Source: JBBROS01 sp964246015 (GTDB lineage Bacteria; Pseudomonadota; Alphaproteobacteria; Acetobacterales; Acetobacteraceae). Taken from it: DNA of 64,000 bases. A program made the position numbers and the translations under genes. The notes beneath the pieces are model-generated. The model did not search any database and was not told where the DNA came from. It saw nothing but the letters and a program-made list of their open reading frames with translations. This document shows positions 49,520 to 58,794 of this stretch, piece by piece (positions within the stretch are counted from its first letter, which is position 1; every line of letters begins with the position of its first letter). The stretch lies in NCBI GenBank assembly GCA_964246015.1, contig CAXTPG010000012.1, forward strand, positions 1 through 64,000. Direction: 5' to 3'.

Positions 49520-50872
49520 ATGAACCGAACCAGGCTTGCAAACCGGTTGCGACAGGCGCCCCCCGCGATCACCCGCGCCACAGGGCCCGTGGCGACCGGC
49601 CGGGTCATCAACCTTCAGGGCGTCGGGACCGAGATCGGCGGCTTGTCCCCCCTCCTCGCCATCGGCGACCGGGTCGCTCTCAAGGGCCGCGCGCAGGGGG
49701 CGATCCAGGCCGAGATCGTCGGCTTCCACGCCGGCCGGGCCCGCGCCATGCCCCTCGGGTCCCTCGCCGGCGTCGGCCCGGGCGCCGAGGCCAGGACCAT
49801 CCTCCATGCCGCCCCGGCATGCCTGGCCGTGGCCGACACCTGGCTCGGCCGGGTCATCGATCCCCTCGGCAATCCCCTCGACGGCAAGGGCGCGCTCCCG
49901 CAAGGCGCCCCCCGCCCGGTCCGCGCGGCACCGCCCGCCGCCACAACCCGCGCCCGTCTCGGCCCCCCGATCGCCTGGGGCGTCCGCGCGCTCGACCTGT
50001 TCGCCACTTCCCGCGCCGGCCAGCGCCTCGGCCTCTTCGCCGGCTCCGGGGTCGGCAAATCCACCCTCCTCGCCATGCTCGCCCGCCACGCCGCCTGCGA
50101 CGTCGTCATCCTCGCCCTCGTCGGCGAACGCGGGCGGGAGGTGCGGGAGTTCATCGAGGACGACCTCGGCGACGCCCTCCCGCGCTCCGTCGTCGTCGTC
50201 GCCACCTCCGACCAGCCCGCCCTCCTCCGCCGCGAGGCCGCCTACGCCGCCATGACCGTCGCCGAACACTTCCGCGACCAGGGCCGCTCCGTCCTCCTCC
50301 TCATGGACAGCGTCACCCGGTTCTGCCTGGCGCTGCGGGAGATCGGGCTTGCTGCCGGAGAACCGCCCGCCACCCGCGGATACCCCCCCAGCATGTTCGC
50401 GGAACTCCCCTGCCTGCTCGAACGCGCCGGCCCCGGACCGGCCCAGGGCGCGATCACCGCCCTGTTCACGGTCCTCGTCGAGGGTGACGACCACAACGAA
50501 CCCGTCGCCGACGCCGTGCGGGGCATCCTCGACGGTCACGTCGTCCTCGACCGCCGGATCGCGGAAACCGGGCGCTTCCCCGCCATCGACGTCCTGCGCT
50601 CCCTCTCGCGCACCGTGCCCGGCTGCCTGCAGCCCGACGAGGCCCTACTCGCCCGCACCGCGCGCGCCACCCTGGCCCAGGCCGCCGAACTCGCCGACCT
50701 CGTCCGGCTGGGCGCCTACAAGCCGGGAGCCGACCAGGCGGCCGACCGCGCGCTCCGGCTCGCCCCCCGCATCGAAGCCCTCATCACCCAATCCCGTGAC
50801 CCCGCCGATGCCGGCACATCCATCCCGGACGCCTTCGCCGGCCTCCGCAAGGCGCTGAACGATGACGCGTGA
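49520..50872 (+). CDS. fliI: flagellar export ATPase FliI
   Basis: A 450-residue F1-beta-like ATPase energising flagellar type III export. Walker A is FAGSGVGKSTLLAML, Walker B LLLMDSVTRFCLALREIG, and ATRGYPPSMFAELPCLLERAG, described by position (~residues 286-306), is the FliI/SctN signature. The N-terminal ~100 residues form the beta-barrel hexamer collar. RBS CGAGGA precedes ATG. The stop overlaps fliJ. It acts at the cytoplasmic face of the export gate with FliH and FliJ. Confidence 0.96.
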   Translation: MNRTRLANRLRQAPPAITRATGPVATGRVINLQGVGTEIGGLSPLLAIGDRVALKGRAQGAIQAEIVGFHAGRARAMPLGSLAGVGPGAEARTILHAAPACLAVADTWLGRVIDPLGNPLDGKGALPQGAPRPVRAAPPAATTRARLGPPIAWGVRALDLFATSRAGQRLGLFAGSGVGKSTLLAMLARHAACDVVILALVGERGREVREFIEDDLGDALPRSVVVVATSDQPALLRREAAYAAMTVAEHFRDQGRSVLLLMDSVTRFCLALREIGLAAGEPPATRGYPPSMFAELPCLLERAGPGPAQGAITALFTVLVEGDDHNEPVADAVRGILDGHVVLDRRIAETGRFPAIDVLRSLSRTVPGCLQPDEALLARTARATLAQAAELADLVRLGAYKPGADQAADRALRLAPRIEALITQSRDPADAGTSIPDAFAGLRKALNDDA

Positions 50873-51290
50873 CCCCCTCGCCACCGCCCTGCTGCTCCGC
50901 CGCCGCGCCGTCGATGACGCCCGCCGGGTGCTCGCGGCAGCCCTCGCGGACGCCACCGCCGCGCACGACGCCGCATGCACGGCCGAACGCGCCATCGAAT
51001 CCGAGGCCCGGATCGCCGCCGATCCCGCCGGCGACGACGCGCTCGTCGAGGCCTTCGCCGCCTGGCTGCCCGCCGCGCGCCACCGCGCCGCGCAGGCCCG
51101 CGCCCTGCATGACCGGATGGAGGCCGCAGCCGCGTGCCGCCGGGCCGAGCTGCAGGCCTGCAACACTGCGATGGAGGCCGTCTCGACCATGATCGCCGCC
51201 CGCGCCGCATCGCTCGCCGGCAACCAGGCCCGCCGCGACCAGCATGAGCTCGACGAGAGCGCCGCCCGCCAAACGCCACGCCTGGACTGA
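50862..51290 (+). CDS. fliJ: flagellar export protein FliJ
   Basis: A 142-residue, almost wholly helical protein rich in Ala, Arg and Glu, with heptad-like pattern across residues 5-130. Sequence identity to FliJ is low by eye, but size, composition and position are typical of FliJ, the coiled-coil stalk that inserts in the FliI ring. It overlaps fliI by 11 bp. Confidence 0.8.
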   Translation: MTRDPLATALLLRRRAVDDARRVLAAALADATAAHDAACTAERAIESEARIAADPAGDDALVEAFAAWLPAARHRAAQARALHDRMEAAAACRRAELQACNTAMEAVSTMIAARAASLAGNQARRDQHELDESAARQTPRLD

Positions 51291-51362
51291 ACGGACGTCC
51301 GGGCTGGCCCCCGGCCCCGGGATATGGTGGATTGCGCCCGCTTCGGACGGAGGATCCCTGTT

Positions 51363-52682
51363 TTGCGTATAGCGATGATCGGCGGCGGCTATGTCGGGCT
51401 CGTGTCGGGCGCCTGCTTCGCCGACCTCGGCGTCGAGGTTGCCGTCGTCGAGACCGACCCGGCCAAGCTCGGCGCCCTCCGCGACGGCCGCATCCCCATC
51501 TACGAACCCGGCCTCGACCGCCTGGTGGCCGAGAACGTCGCCGCCGGCCGCCTCAGCTTCGGCGACGACCTGGCCGAGGCCGTCGCCGGCGCCGAAGCCG
51601 TCTTCATTGCCGTCGGCACCCCCACCCGCCGCGGCGACGGCCACGCCGACGTATCCTACGTCAACGCCGCCGCCGAACAGGTCGCCCGCGCCCTGACCGG
51701 CTACGCCGTCGTCGTCACCAAATCCACCGTCCCCGTCGGCACCGGCCGCCGCATCGCCGAAATCATGCGCACCGCCCGCCCGGACCTCGAATTCGACGTC
51801 GCCAGCAACCCGGAGTTCCTCCGTGAAGGAAGCGCCATCGGCGACTTCATGCGCCCCGACCGCGTCGTCATCGGCACATCCAGCGAACGCGCCCGCGAAG
51901 TCATGCGCCGCCTCTACCGGCCGCTCTATCTGATCGAGGCGCCCATCCTCTTCACCAGCCTGGAAGCCGCGGAACTCACCAAATACGCCGCCAACTCCTT
52001 CCTGGCCATGAAGATCACCTTCATCAACGAGATGGCGGACCTCTGCGAGAAGGTCGGCGCCGACGTCCACGACGTCGCCCGCGGCATCGGCCTCGACGGC
52101 CGCATCGGCCGCAAGTTCCTCCACCCCGGTCCCGGCTTCGGCGGCAGCTGCTTCCCCAAGGACACGCTCGCCCTCATGCGCATCGCCCAGGACTGGGGCG
52201 CCCCCTCCCGCCTGGTCGAAGCGACCGTCCAGGTCAACGACGCCCGCAAGTCCAGCATGGCCGCCCGCATCATCCAGGCCGCCGGCGGCAGCGTCCACGG
52301 CAAGACCATCGCCGTCCTCGGCCTCACCTTCAAGCCCGAGACCGACGACATGCGCGACGCCCCCAGCCTCCCCATCGTCAGCCGCCTGGCCGAGGAGGGC
52401 GGCACCGTCCGCGCCTTCGACCCCGTGGGCATGGACCACGCCCGCGCCATGCTGCCCGACTCCGTCACCTTCTGCGCCGACGCCTACGACGCCGCCGCCG
52501 GCGCCGACATCCTCGTCGTCATCACCGAATGGAACGACTTCCGCGCCCTGGCCCCGGTCAAGCTGCGGGAGGTCATGCGCGGCACCCTGGTCATGGACCT
52601 TCGCAACGTGTTCGACCCTCAGGCCATGACCTCCGCCGGCTTCGACTACCGCGGAATCGGCCGCCCCCAACCCACCGCCTGA
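51363..52682 (+). CDS. ugd: UDP-glucose 6-dehydrogenase
   Basis: A 439-residue UDP-glucose/GDP-mannose dehydrogenase that oxidises UDP-glucose twice to UDP-glucuronate, a precursor of acidic exopolysaccharide. N-terminal NAD loop RIAMIGGGYVGLVSGACFAD; catalytic Cys in PGPGFGGSCFPKD; KSTVPVGTG and ASNPEFLREG are family motifs. I chose the TTG at 51363 because GGAGGA lies eight bases upstream and the protein then starts at the conserved RIAMIG; an ATG 39 bp upstream gives an extra unsupported leader. It opens the exopolysaccharide locus. Confidence 0.95.
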   Translation: MRIAMIGGGYVGLVSGACFADLGVEVAVVETDPAKLGALRDGRIPIYEPGLDRLVAENVAAGRLSFGDDLAEAVAGAEAVFIAVGTPTRRGDGHADVSYVNAAAEQVARALTGYAVVVTKSTVPVGTGRRIAEIMRTARPDLEFDVASNPEFLREGSAIGDFMRPDRVVIGTSSERAREVMRRLYRPLYLIEAPILFTSLEAAELTKYAANSFLAMKITFINEMADLCEKVGADVHDVARGIGLDGRIGRKFLHPGPGFGGSCFPKDTLALMRIAQDWGAPSRLVEATVQVNDARKSSMAARIIQAAGGSVHGKTIAVLGLTFKPETDDMRDAPSLPIVSRLAEEGGTVRAFDPVGMDHARAMLPDSVTFCADAYDAAAGADILVVITEWNDFRALAPVKLREVMRGTLVMDLRNVFDPQAMTSAGFDYRGIGRPQPTA

Positions 52683-52695
52683 CCCGGCGCCCGTC

Positions 52696-52720
52696 CCCCT
52701 CTCCCCCTGCGGGAGAGGGG
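52696..52720. repeat. REP-like palindrome between ugd and asnB-like genes
   Basis: CCCCTCTCCC-CCTGC-GGGAGAGGGG, ten-base arms, between convergent stops. It belongs to the palindrome family also at 40905 and 45414 and probably terminates both genes. Confidence 0.7.
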
Positions 52721-52745
52721 CCCGCAACCCCAAGCGGCCGCGCCC

Positions 52746-54647
52746 TCAGGCCGCGTGCCGCACCGTGCTCGGCACCGACTGCGCCGCGAGGAATCCCTCG
52801 AACGCCAGCAGCAGCCACAGCGGCGCCGAGTGATCGAACCGTCCGCTCTCGTGACGGTCGATCAGCGTCGCGATCGCCGCCGGGTCGAACAACCCGCTAT
52901 CCTGCATCGGCCCGGACAGCAGCCGTTCCCGCAGCCGCGGCGCCTCCGCCCGCAGCAGCGACGATAACGACATCGCGAACCCCTGCTTCTGCCGATACAG
53001 GATCTCGGGCGGCAGCAGCGGCTCCAGCGCCCGCTTCAGCACATACTTCCCCTCCTGCCCCCGCAGCTTCAGCGACGCCGGCAGCGACATCCCCCATTCC
53101 ACGATCCGATGATCCAGGAACGGCGCCCGAACCTCCAACGAGTGCGCCATGCTCGTCCGGTCGACCTTCGTCAGGATGTCGCCCACCAGCCACGTGTTCA
53201 CGTCGACATACTGCGCCTGCAGCAGCGTATCGCCCCCGTCGCAGGCCTGCATGAGATCGACGAACCGCGCCGCCGGGTCATGCCCATCGAGCCGCGCCCG
53301 AAGCGTCGGGGAAAACAGCGCCCGACGCTGCGAATGATGCACCTTCGCCGCCGTCCGGTAATAGCCCAGCGCGCTGTCCAGGCTGATCTCCGTCAGCGTG
53401 TGCTTGGCCCGCAGCCACCGCGGCGCCCAGTCCATCTTCGGATACGCCGCCGCCAACTGACCCAGCACGCCCCGGCGCAACGGCGCCGGCACGTAGGCCC
53501 GCACTGCCTCCGCCAGCTTGTGCCAGCGGTATCGCCGATACCCCGCGAACACCTCGTCCCCGCCATCCCCCGACAGCGCCACCGTCGCATGCGTCCGGGC
53601 CAGCGCGCACACCGCCTCGGTCGGCACCGACGAGCTATCCCCGAACGGCTCCCCGAACACCCGTGCCTGGCTTCGCACCGCAGCCAGGTAATCCGGCGCC
53701 GCATGGCCCACGTGCTGCACGACGCCGTACCGCTCGGCCACCTGGCGCGCCAGCGGCGTCTCGTCCTCCACCCCCGGGAAGGCGATCGTGAACGCCTGCA
53801 GCGGCGATGACTTCAACCCGGCCGCCGTCGCCACCACCGCGCTGCTGTCCACGCCCCCCGACAGGAACGCCCCCAACGGCACGTCGGCCACCAGGCAATC
53901 CGCCGTCGCGTCCACCAGCCGCGCCCGCAACTCGACGACCGCCTCCGCCTCGGTCGTCTGCCGCACCGCGGTGGGCGCCGACCAGTACCGCCGCGGCGCC
54001 GCGTGGCTCCCCTCCCGCAGCAGCAGGTAATGCGCCGCCGGCAGCTTGTGGATCCCGTCGAAGATCGTATGCGGATCGGGGACGTACCCCAGCGCGAAGA
54101 AATCGTCGACCGCCGCCGCCGAGATCTGCCGCGGCAGCCCCGGCACCTGCGCCAGCGCCGCCATCTCCGACCCGAACACGAACGACCCGTCCGGGTGCCG
54201 CGCATAATACAGCGGCTTCTCGCCCATCCGGTCCCGCGCCATGAACAGCGTCCGCTGCCGCCGGTCCCACAGCACGAACGCGAACTGCCCGCGCAGATGC
54301 TGCAGGCAGTCCGGCCCCCAGCTCTCCCAGCCATGGATGATCGCCTGCGTGTCCGACCGGGTCGGGAACACGTGCCCCAGCGCCGCAAGCTTTGGCTGCA
54401 ACTCGCTGAAGTTGTAGATTTCCCCGTTGAACACGACGACGACCGACTCGTCCTCGTTCCACATCGGCTGATGCCCGCCCGCGACATCGACGATCGACAG
54501 CCGCCGATGCCCGAGCCCCACCCCGGCCTCGATATGGAACCCGTCGCCATCCGGGCCCCGGTGCCCCAGCGCGCCCGTCATGCGCCCCAGCAGGCCACGG
54601 TCGATCGGCGCACCCTCGGGATGGTAGATGCCGGCCAAGCCGCACAT
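52746..54647 (-). CDS. asnB: asparagine synthase-like amidotransferase of an EPS locus
   Basis: A 633-residue glutamine-dependent amidotransferase of the asparagine synthase B type. Catalytic Cys2 (MCGLAGIYHPEG) starts the Ntn glutaminase domain (RGPDGDG, FNGEIYNFSEL). The synthetase domain carries the ATP-pyrophosphatase loop GAFLSGGVDSSAVVA and SGDGGDEVFAGYRRY. The length and EPS context match the amidotransferases found in exopolysaccharide or exosortase-type loci, which may amidate sugar acids or acyl groups rather than make asparagine. It follows the flippase-transferase gene on the same strand. Confidence 0.92.
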   Translation of the reverse strand: MCGLAGIYHPEGAPIDRGLLGRMTGALGHRGPDGDGFHIEAGVGLGHRRLSIVDVAGGHQPMWNEDESVVVVFNGEIYNFSELQPKLAALGHVFPTRSDTQAIIHGWESWGPDCLQHLRGQFAFVLWDRRQRTLFMARDRMGEKPLYYARHPDGSFVFGSEMAALAQVPGLPRQISAAAVDDFFALGYVPDPHTIFDGIHKLPAAHYLLLREGSHAAPRRYWSAPTAVRQTTEAEAVVELRARLVDATADCLVADVPLGAFLSGGVDSSAVVATAAGLKSSPLQAFTIAFPGVEDETPLARQVAERYGVVQHVGHAAPDYLAAVRSQARVFGEPFGDSSSVPTEAVCALARTHATVALSGDGGDEVFAGYRRYRWHKLAEAVRAYVPAPLRRGVLGQLAAAYPKMDWAPRWLRAKHTLTEISLDSALGYYRTAAKVHHSQRRALFSPTLRARLDGHDPAARFVDLMQACDGGDTLLQAQYVDVNTWLVGDILTKVDRTSMAHSLEVRAPFLDHRIVEWGMSLPASLKLRGQEGKYVLKRALEPLLPPEILYRQKQGFAMSLSSLLRAEAPRLRERLLSGPMQDSGLFDPAAIATLIDRHESGRFDHSAPLWLLLAFEGFLAAQSVPSTVRHAA

Positions 54648-54713
54648 GTCGTCCTCCTGCCTCGCACAATGCCGCAGGCCGCCCCACGGCGCCAGTGCCG
54701 CGCACCGGCCGGG

Positions 54714-57497
54714 TCAGGGCGCCGGCTGCGGACTCACACGGTCGATCAGCGCGATCAGGTGCTCCACCTGGTGCCGCGCCTCGAACGCAGCCGCGAACGC
54801 GGCGCTCGGGACCGACGGGCCCGTCGGGCCACGCAGGAACGCCAGCACGGCGGCATCGAACTGCTCCGGCGGTGCGGCCAGGTCGATGCACGCATGCGCC
54901 ACCCCGGCGATCGCCAGCACCCGCTCGGTCGAAGACCCGGGCACCGTCAGCGCCAGGATCGGGCGCCCCGTCCGGATGTACTCGAACGTCTTGGCAGGCA
55001 CCTGCAGCCCGGGATTGACGATGTTCATGTCCAGCAGCAGCAGCCACTCCGCCCCGGCCATCGCCGCCCGCGCCTCCCGCGCCGGCACGTTGCGGCTGAC
55101 GATCTCGCAACACCCCAGGCCGGTCAGCGTATCGAGCACGGGATCGGCGATGTTCAGGCAGTTCGGGTCCGTGCGGCCGACCTGGCGGAACTGGATCGAC
55201 GTGGGGTCCAGCGCGCCGGCGGTGATCAACCGCTCCAGCGACAGCAGCAGCGGCAGGGGCGTGCGGTTGCCGTACAACGTCCCGACATGCGCGATGACCC
55301 GGCGCGCAGCCACCGGGGCGGGCGCGGGCCGCAGCCCGTCCTCGGGGTCGAACCCGTTCCAGATGACGACGATCTTGTCCTGCATCTCGGGGTAGCGGTC
55401 CCGCATCAAGGCCGCCGCCGCCTCGGTGTTCGCAACGACGGCGTCCGCATTCTCGACCGTCAGCCGCTCCAGCACAGGGTCCATCACCGAGGCGCGCTGC
55501 GACGTGCGGTATGGATTTCCCCACAGCGGATCGCGGAAGTCGGCGATCCACGGCGCGCCCGTCCGCGCCTTGAGCACCAGCGCGACCATGTGCGTGACGG
55601 TCGGCGGCTGGGTGGAGAACAGGACCGTGCCGGGCCCGAGTCGCGCCCGTGCCGCGGTATACGCATGCGGGAACCACCCCAGCCGGTCCTCATACGGCAG
55701 AAACAGCCGCTCCAGCCCATGCAGGGCCGCGGCGCCGAGCCGAAGCCGCCAGCCGCCCCCGCGCCGCAGCGCCGCCCGGTCCTGCCCGGTGCGGATCACC
55801 ACGACGCCCTCATCCGCGTCCTGCACCGGTTTGGCGGACGTCACCACATCGACGTCGATCCCCCGCCGCCTGAGATACCGCGCGAGCCGGTGGGGGCGCG
55901 CGGCCCCGATCTCGTTCTGCGGCGGATAGTAGTAGGCGACCATCAGCAGCCGCCGCGGCCCCGGCCCCGGCGCGGCCACCGCCCCGCCCCGGTTCATGAA
56001 CCACAGCGCGATCGACCCCAGCAGCCCCAGCGCGCCGCGCCGCTCCGCCGCCGTGAAGAACAGCCGCAGCGCCAACCCGCAGAACAGCAGGACCCACAAC
56101 GAATCGAGCACCACCTGCAGGACGAACGAGCTTCCCCGCGTCCCCGCGGCCAGCGCATAGATCGCGACCAGCAGCACCGTCAGCCGCAGGTAGGCGGCCT
56201 TGTCGACCGGCAAGCGGTGCTCGCGATTGGCGACCGTCCAGCACACGATCATGTACACGACCCAGGTGATCAACGTCGCGACCGCGGCGCCGTAGATTCC
56301 CCAGACCGGGATCAGCGCCATGTTCGCGATCAGGTTCACCAGCGCGCCCGCCAGCGCGATCCGCCCCACCAGCCCCGACCGCTTGTTGATCAGCAGCAGC
56401 GTCCGGAAGAAATCCCCGATCTCCCGCGCGAGGTACGACGCGATGATGATCGGCAGCAGCAGCGGCGGCGGGAAGTAATCCGGCGGCACCATCACCCGCA
56501 GCAGCTCCGGACTGAACAGCGCGATCGCCAGCGCCGTCGCATACAGGATGTAGGTCAGGTACGAGGCGACCCGCGTGAACTGCTCCCGCCAATCGGGCCG
56601 GTCGATGTAGCGGTACAGCGTCACGTTCCAGCTCTTCGCGAAGCTGTCGCCCACCAGCGCGCTCACCAGGATCGCGAAGCGGTACGCCAGGGCATAGCGC
56701 CCCAGCTCGGCCAGGCTGACCGAGGAGCTGAGAAAGAACCGGTCGGAGAAATGGATGGCGAAGTACGACAGGCTGGACACGACCAGCGGCGCGCCGAACC
56801 GCACCAGCTCGGGAATGTACATCCCCCGCCACCGGAACCCCACGTCCCGCTTCATGCGAAAGCCCAGATAAAGGCAACTGCTGACCGAAACCACCAGCTT
56901 GCTGCTCACGAAACCCCAGACGCCCGCGTCCAGGAACCCGATGAACAGGATGTTGAACCCAAGCAACGCGCCCAGCGTGACGAGCGTGTAGCCCAGGAAG
57001 AACCGGGCGTTGTTGCGGATCCGCTCGTAGACCAGCACCACCTCGATCATGTTGCTGAAGAACATCGCGACGAACGCCGCGCGCAGCAGGTCGACCCATT
57101 GGTCGTCGTGGAACACCAGCAGGCTCAAGGGCCGCGCGCCCGCCACCGCGACGATTGTCACGAAGGCACTGAGCAGCGCCGTGAAGATCAGCGACGTGGA
57201 TACGACGGCCTGCTCCGACTCCGGCGTCCGCTGGTCGTGGAACACCCGGCTGAGCGCCGCCCCGATCGCCTGCAACCCGAACGCGATCGCCACCGTCTGC
57301 GTGCTGAGCTCGATCAGCTCGATCAGCCCATACTGCGCCGGCGTCAGGAACCGCGAATAGAACGGGATGGCCAGGAAGCCGATCACCCGGCTTGCGATGT
57401 TCCCGAGCAGATAAAGCGACGAATCCTGCAGGACGCGATCCATCGGCGCGGGGGAAGCAGGCGTCCCCTGCCCCGGCGGAGCCCGTAAACCATCCAT
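54714..57497 (-). CDS. Wzx-like flippase fused to a GT4 glycosyltransferase
   Basis: A 927-residue fusion. Residues ~20-490 are a polysaccharide flippase of the MATE/MVF class (LYLLGNIASRVIGFLAIPFY, then about twelve to fourteen helices and VRFGAPLVVSSLSYFAIHFS). Residues ~510-927 are a GT-B glycosyltransferase: LLMVAYYYPPQNEIGAARPH, WIADFRDPLWGNPYR, VVANTEAAAALM, VIWNGFDPED and a C-terminal VPAKTFEYIRTGRPILAL donor-site motif. The frame is continuous and codon use does not change at the joint. The start is ATG 57497; an internal ATG 54 bp later is possible. Such a single chain would couple glycan assembly to membrane translocation. Confidence 0.88.
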   Translation of the reverse strand: MDGLRAPPGQGTPASPAPMDRVLQDSSLYLLGNIASRVIGFLAIPFYSRFLTPAQYGLIELIELSTQTVAIAFGLQAIGAALSRVFHDQRTPESEQAVVSTSLIFTALLSAFVTIVAVAGARPLSLLVFHDDQWVDLLRAAFVAMFFSNMIEVVLVYERIRNNARFFLGYTLVTLGALLGFNILFIGFLDAGVWGFVSSKLVVSVSSCLYLGFRMKRDVGFRWRGMYIPELVRFGAPLVVSSLSYFAIHFSDRFFLSSSVSLAELGRYALAYRFAILVSALVGDSFAKSWNVTLYRYIDRPDWREQFTRVASYLTYILYATALAIALFSPELLRVMVPPDYFPPPLLLPIIIASYLAREIGDFFRTLLLINKRSGLVGRIALAGALVNLIANMALIPVWGIYGAAVATLITWVVYMIVCWTVANREHRLPVDKAAYLRLTVLLVAIYALAAGTRGSSFVLQVVLDSLWVLLFCGLALRLFFTAAERRGALGLLGSIALWFMNRGGAVAAPGPGPRRLLMVAYYYPPQNEIGAARPHRLARYLRRRGIDVDVVTSAKPVQDADEGVVVIRTGQDRAALRRGGGWRLRLGAAALHGLERLFLPYEDRLGWFPHAYTAARARLGPGTVLFSTQPPTVTHMVALVLKARTGAPWIADFRDPLWGNPYRTSQRASVMDPVLERLTVENADAVVANTEAAAALMRDRYPEMQDKIVVIWNGFDPEDGLRPAPAPVAARRVIAHVGTLYGNRTPLPLLLSLERLITAGALDPTSIQFRQVGRTDPNCLNIADPVLDTLTGLGCCEIVSRNVPAREARAAMAGAEWLLLLDMNIVNPGLQVPAKTFEYIRTGRPILALTVPGSSTERVLAIAGVAHACIDLAAPPEQFDAAVLAFLRGPTGPSVPSAAFAAAFEARHQVEHLIALIDRVSPQPAP

Positions 57498-57720
57498 CAG
57501 CCTGGTGAACCCGTCAACGTGGAATGCCTGCGTGAGATGAGCGACCTGCCGCGCACCCTACAGTGCAGGCCACCCATCAACAATCGAGACAGGCCCCCCA
57601 TACGCACCGCCGGCGAATAACGGCAAGCACACCGCGAATGTCGTCCCCGCGGCTTCCAGCGCACGCCAAGCTCATGTAACATCTTGTCACGGTCCCGGCA
57701 GGACCGCACGCGCTGACGGG

Positions 57721-58794
57721 GTGGAGACGGAACGTTTGTTGAGCGACCCCAGCCGGGCGATCCCGCACCTCATGGTGGTCGAACCTGCATCCAGCCTGTT
57801 CGCCGGCCGTCGAACGCTGCCCGTCCCGCGCGACTGGGCGCCCACCCTCCTCGTCGTCATCGACACCGAGGAGGAGTTCGACTGGCGCGCCCCGCCCAGC
57901 CCGAACAGCCGCTCCGTCGCCAACGTCCAGCTCGTCCCGATGCTGCAGGCCATCTTCGACCGCCACGGGATCCGGCCCGCCTACCTCGTCGACCACCCCG
58001 TCACCAGCGCGCCGGAAGCGGTCAGCCTCCTCCGCGCCATCGCCGAGGACGGGCGCTGCGAGATCGGCGCCCACCTCCACCCCTGGGTCACCCCGCCCGT
58101 CGAGGAGAAGCTCGACGCCTGGCACGCCTTCGCCTGCAACCTCCCGCCCGACCTCGAACGCCGCAAGCTGCAGACCCTGACCACCGCGATCGAGACCACC
58201 TTCGGCGCGGCACCCCGCATCTTCAAGGCCGGCGGCTACGGCGTCGGCCCGCAGACCGCGGGCTTCCTCGCCGAACTCGGCTACCGCGTCGACAGCAGCA
58301 TCGTGCCGTTCACCGATTTCACCCCGCTGGGCGGCCCCAACTTCCAGGACTGGACGGGCCAGCCGTTCGAGACGGCGGAAGGGATCGTCGAAATCCCGCT
58401 CTCCGCCGGGTTCGCCGGGCAGCTCGCCGGATCGGGGCAGCACCTCTACCCCACCCTCCACGGCGCCCTTGGCCGCGTGCTGCACCTTCCCGGCATCGCC
58501 GCCCGCCTCGGCCTGCTCGAACGCCTCCGCCTCAGCCCTGAAGGACACACCCTGCTCGACATGGTCCGCCTGACCCGCGCCGGCATCGCCCGCGGGGAGC
58601 GCCTGTTCATGATGGCGCTCCACAGCTCCAGCCTTCTGCCCGGCGCCACCGACTATGTCCGGACGGAAGCCGAGCGCACCGCCTTCCTCGCCCGCATCGA
58701 CGACTACTTCCGCTACTTCCACGAACGGCTGGGCGGCCGCAGCGGCGTCGTGTCCGACGTGGCGGCAACCCTGGCGGCCGGCACCCCCGCATGA
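57721..58794 (+). CDS. polysaccharide deacetylase-family protein
   Basis: A 357-residue protein with the NodB-like fold of EPS loci. LLVVIDTEEEFDW carries the acidic catalytic/metal Asp and EIGAHLHPWVTPP the His-x-His metal pair. AGGYGVGPQTAGFLAELGYRVDSS is the third NodB-like motif. The C-terminal ~130 residues are a helical extension. GTG 57721 is the likely start. The stop overlaps the next ATG. It likely trims acetyl groups from an EPS intermediate; a pure regulatory role cannot be excluded. Confidence 0.85.
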   Translation: METERLLSDPSRAIPHLMVVEPASSLFAGRRTLPVPRDWAPTLLVVIDTEEEFDWRAPPSPNSRSVANVQLVPMLQAIFDRHGIRPAYLVDHPVTSAPEAVSLLRAIAEDGRCEIGAHLHPWVTPPVEEKLDAWHAFACNLPPDLERRKLQTLTTAIETTFGAAPRIFKAGGYGVGPQTAGFLAELGYRVDSSIVPFTDFTPLGGPNFQDWTGQPFETAEGIVEIPLSAGFAGQLAGSGQHLYPTLHGALGRVLHLPGIAARLGLLERLRLSPEGHTLLDMVRLTRAGIARGERLFMMALHSSSLLPGATDYVRTEAERTAFLARIDDYFRYFHERLGGRSGVVSDVAATLAAGTPA

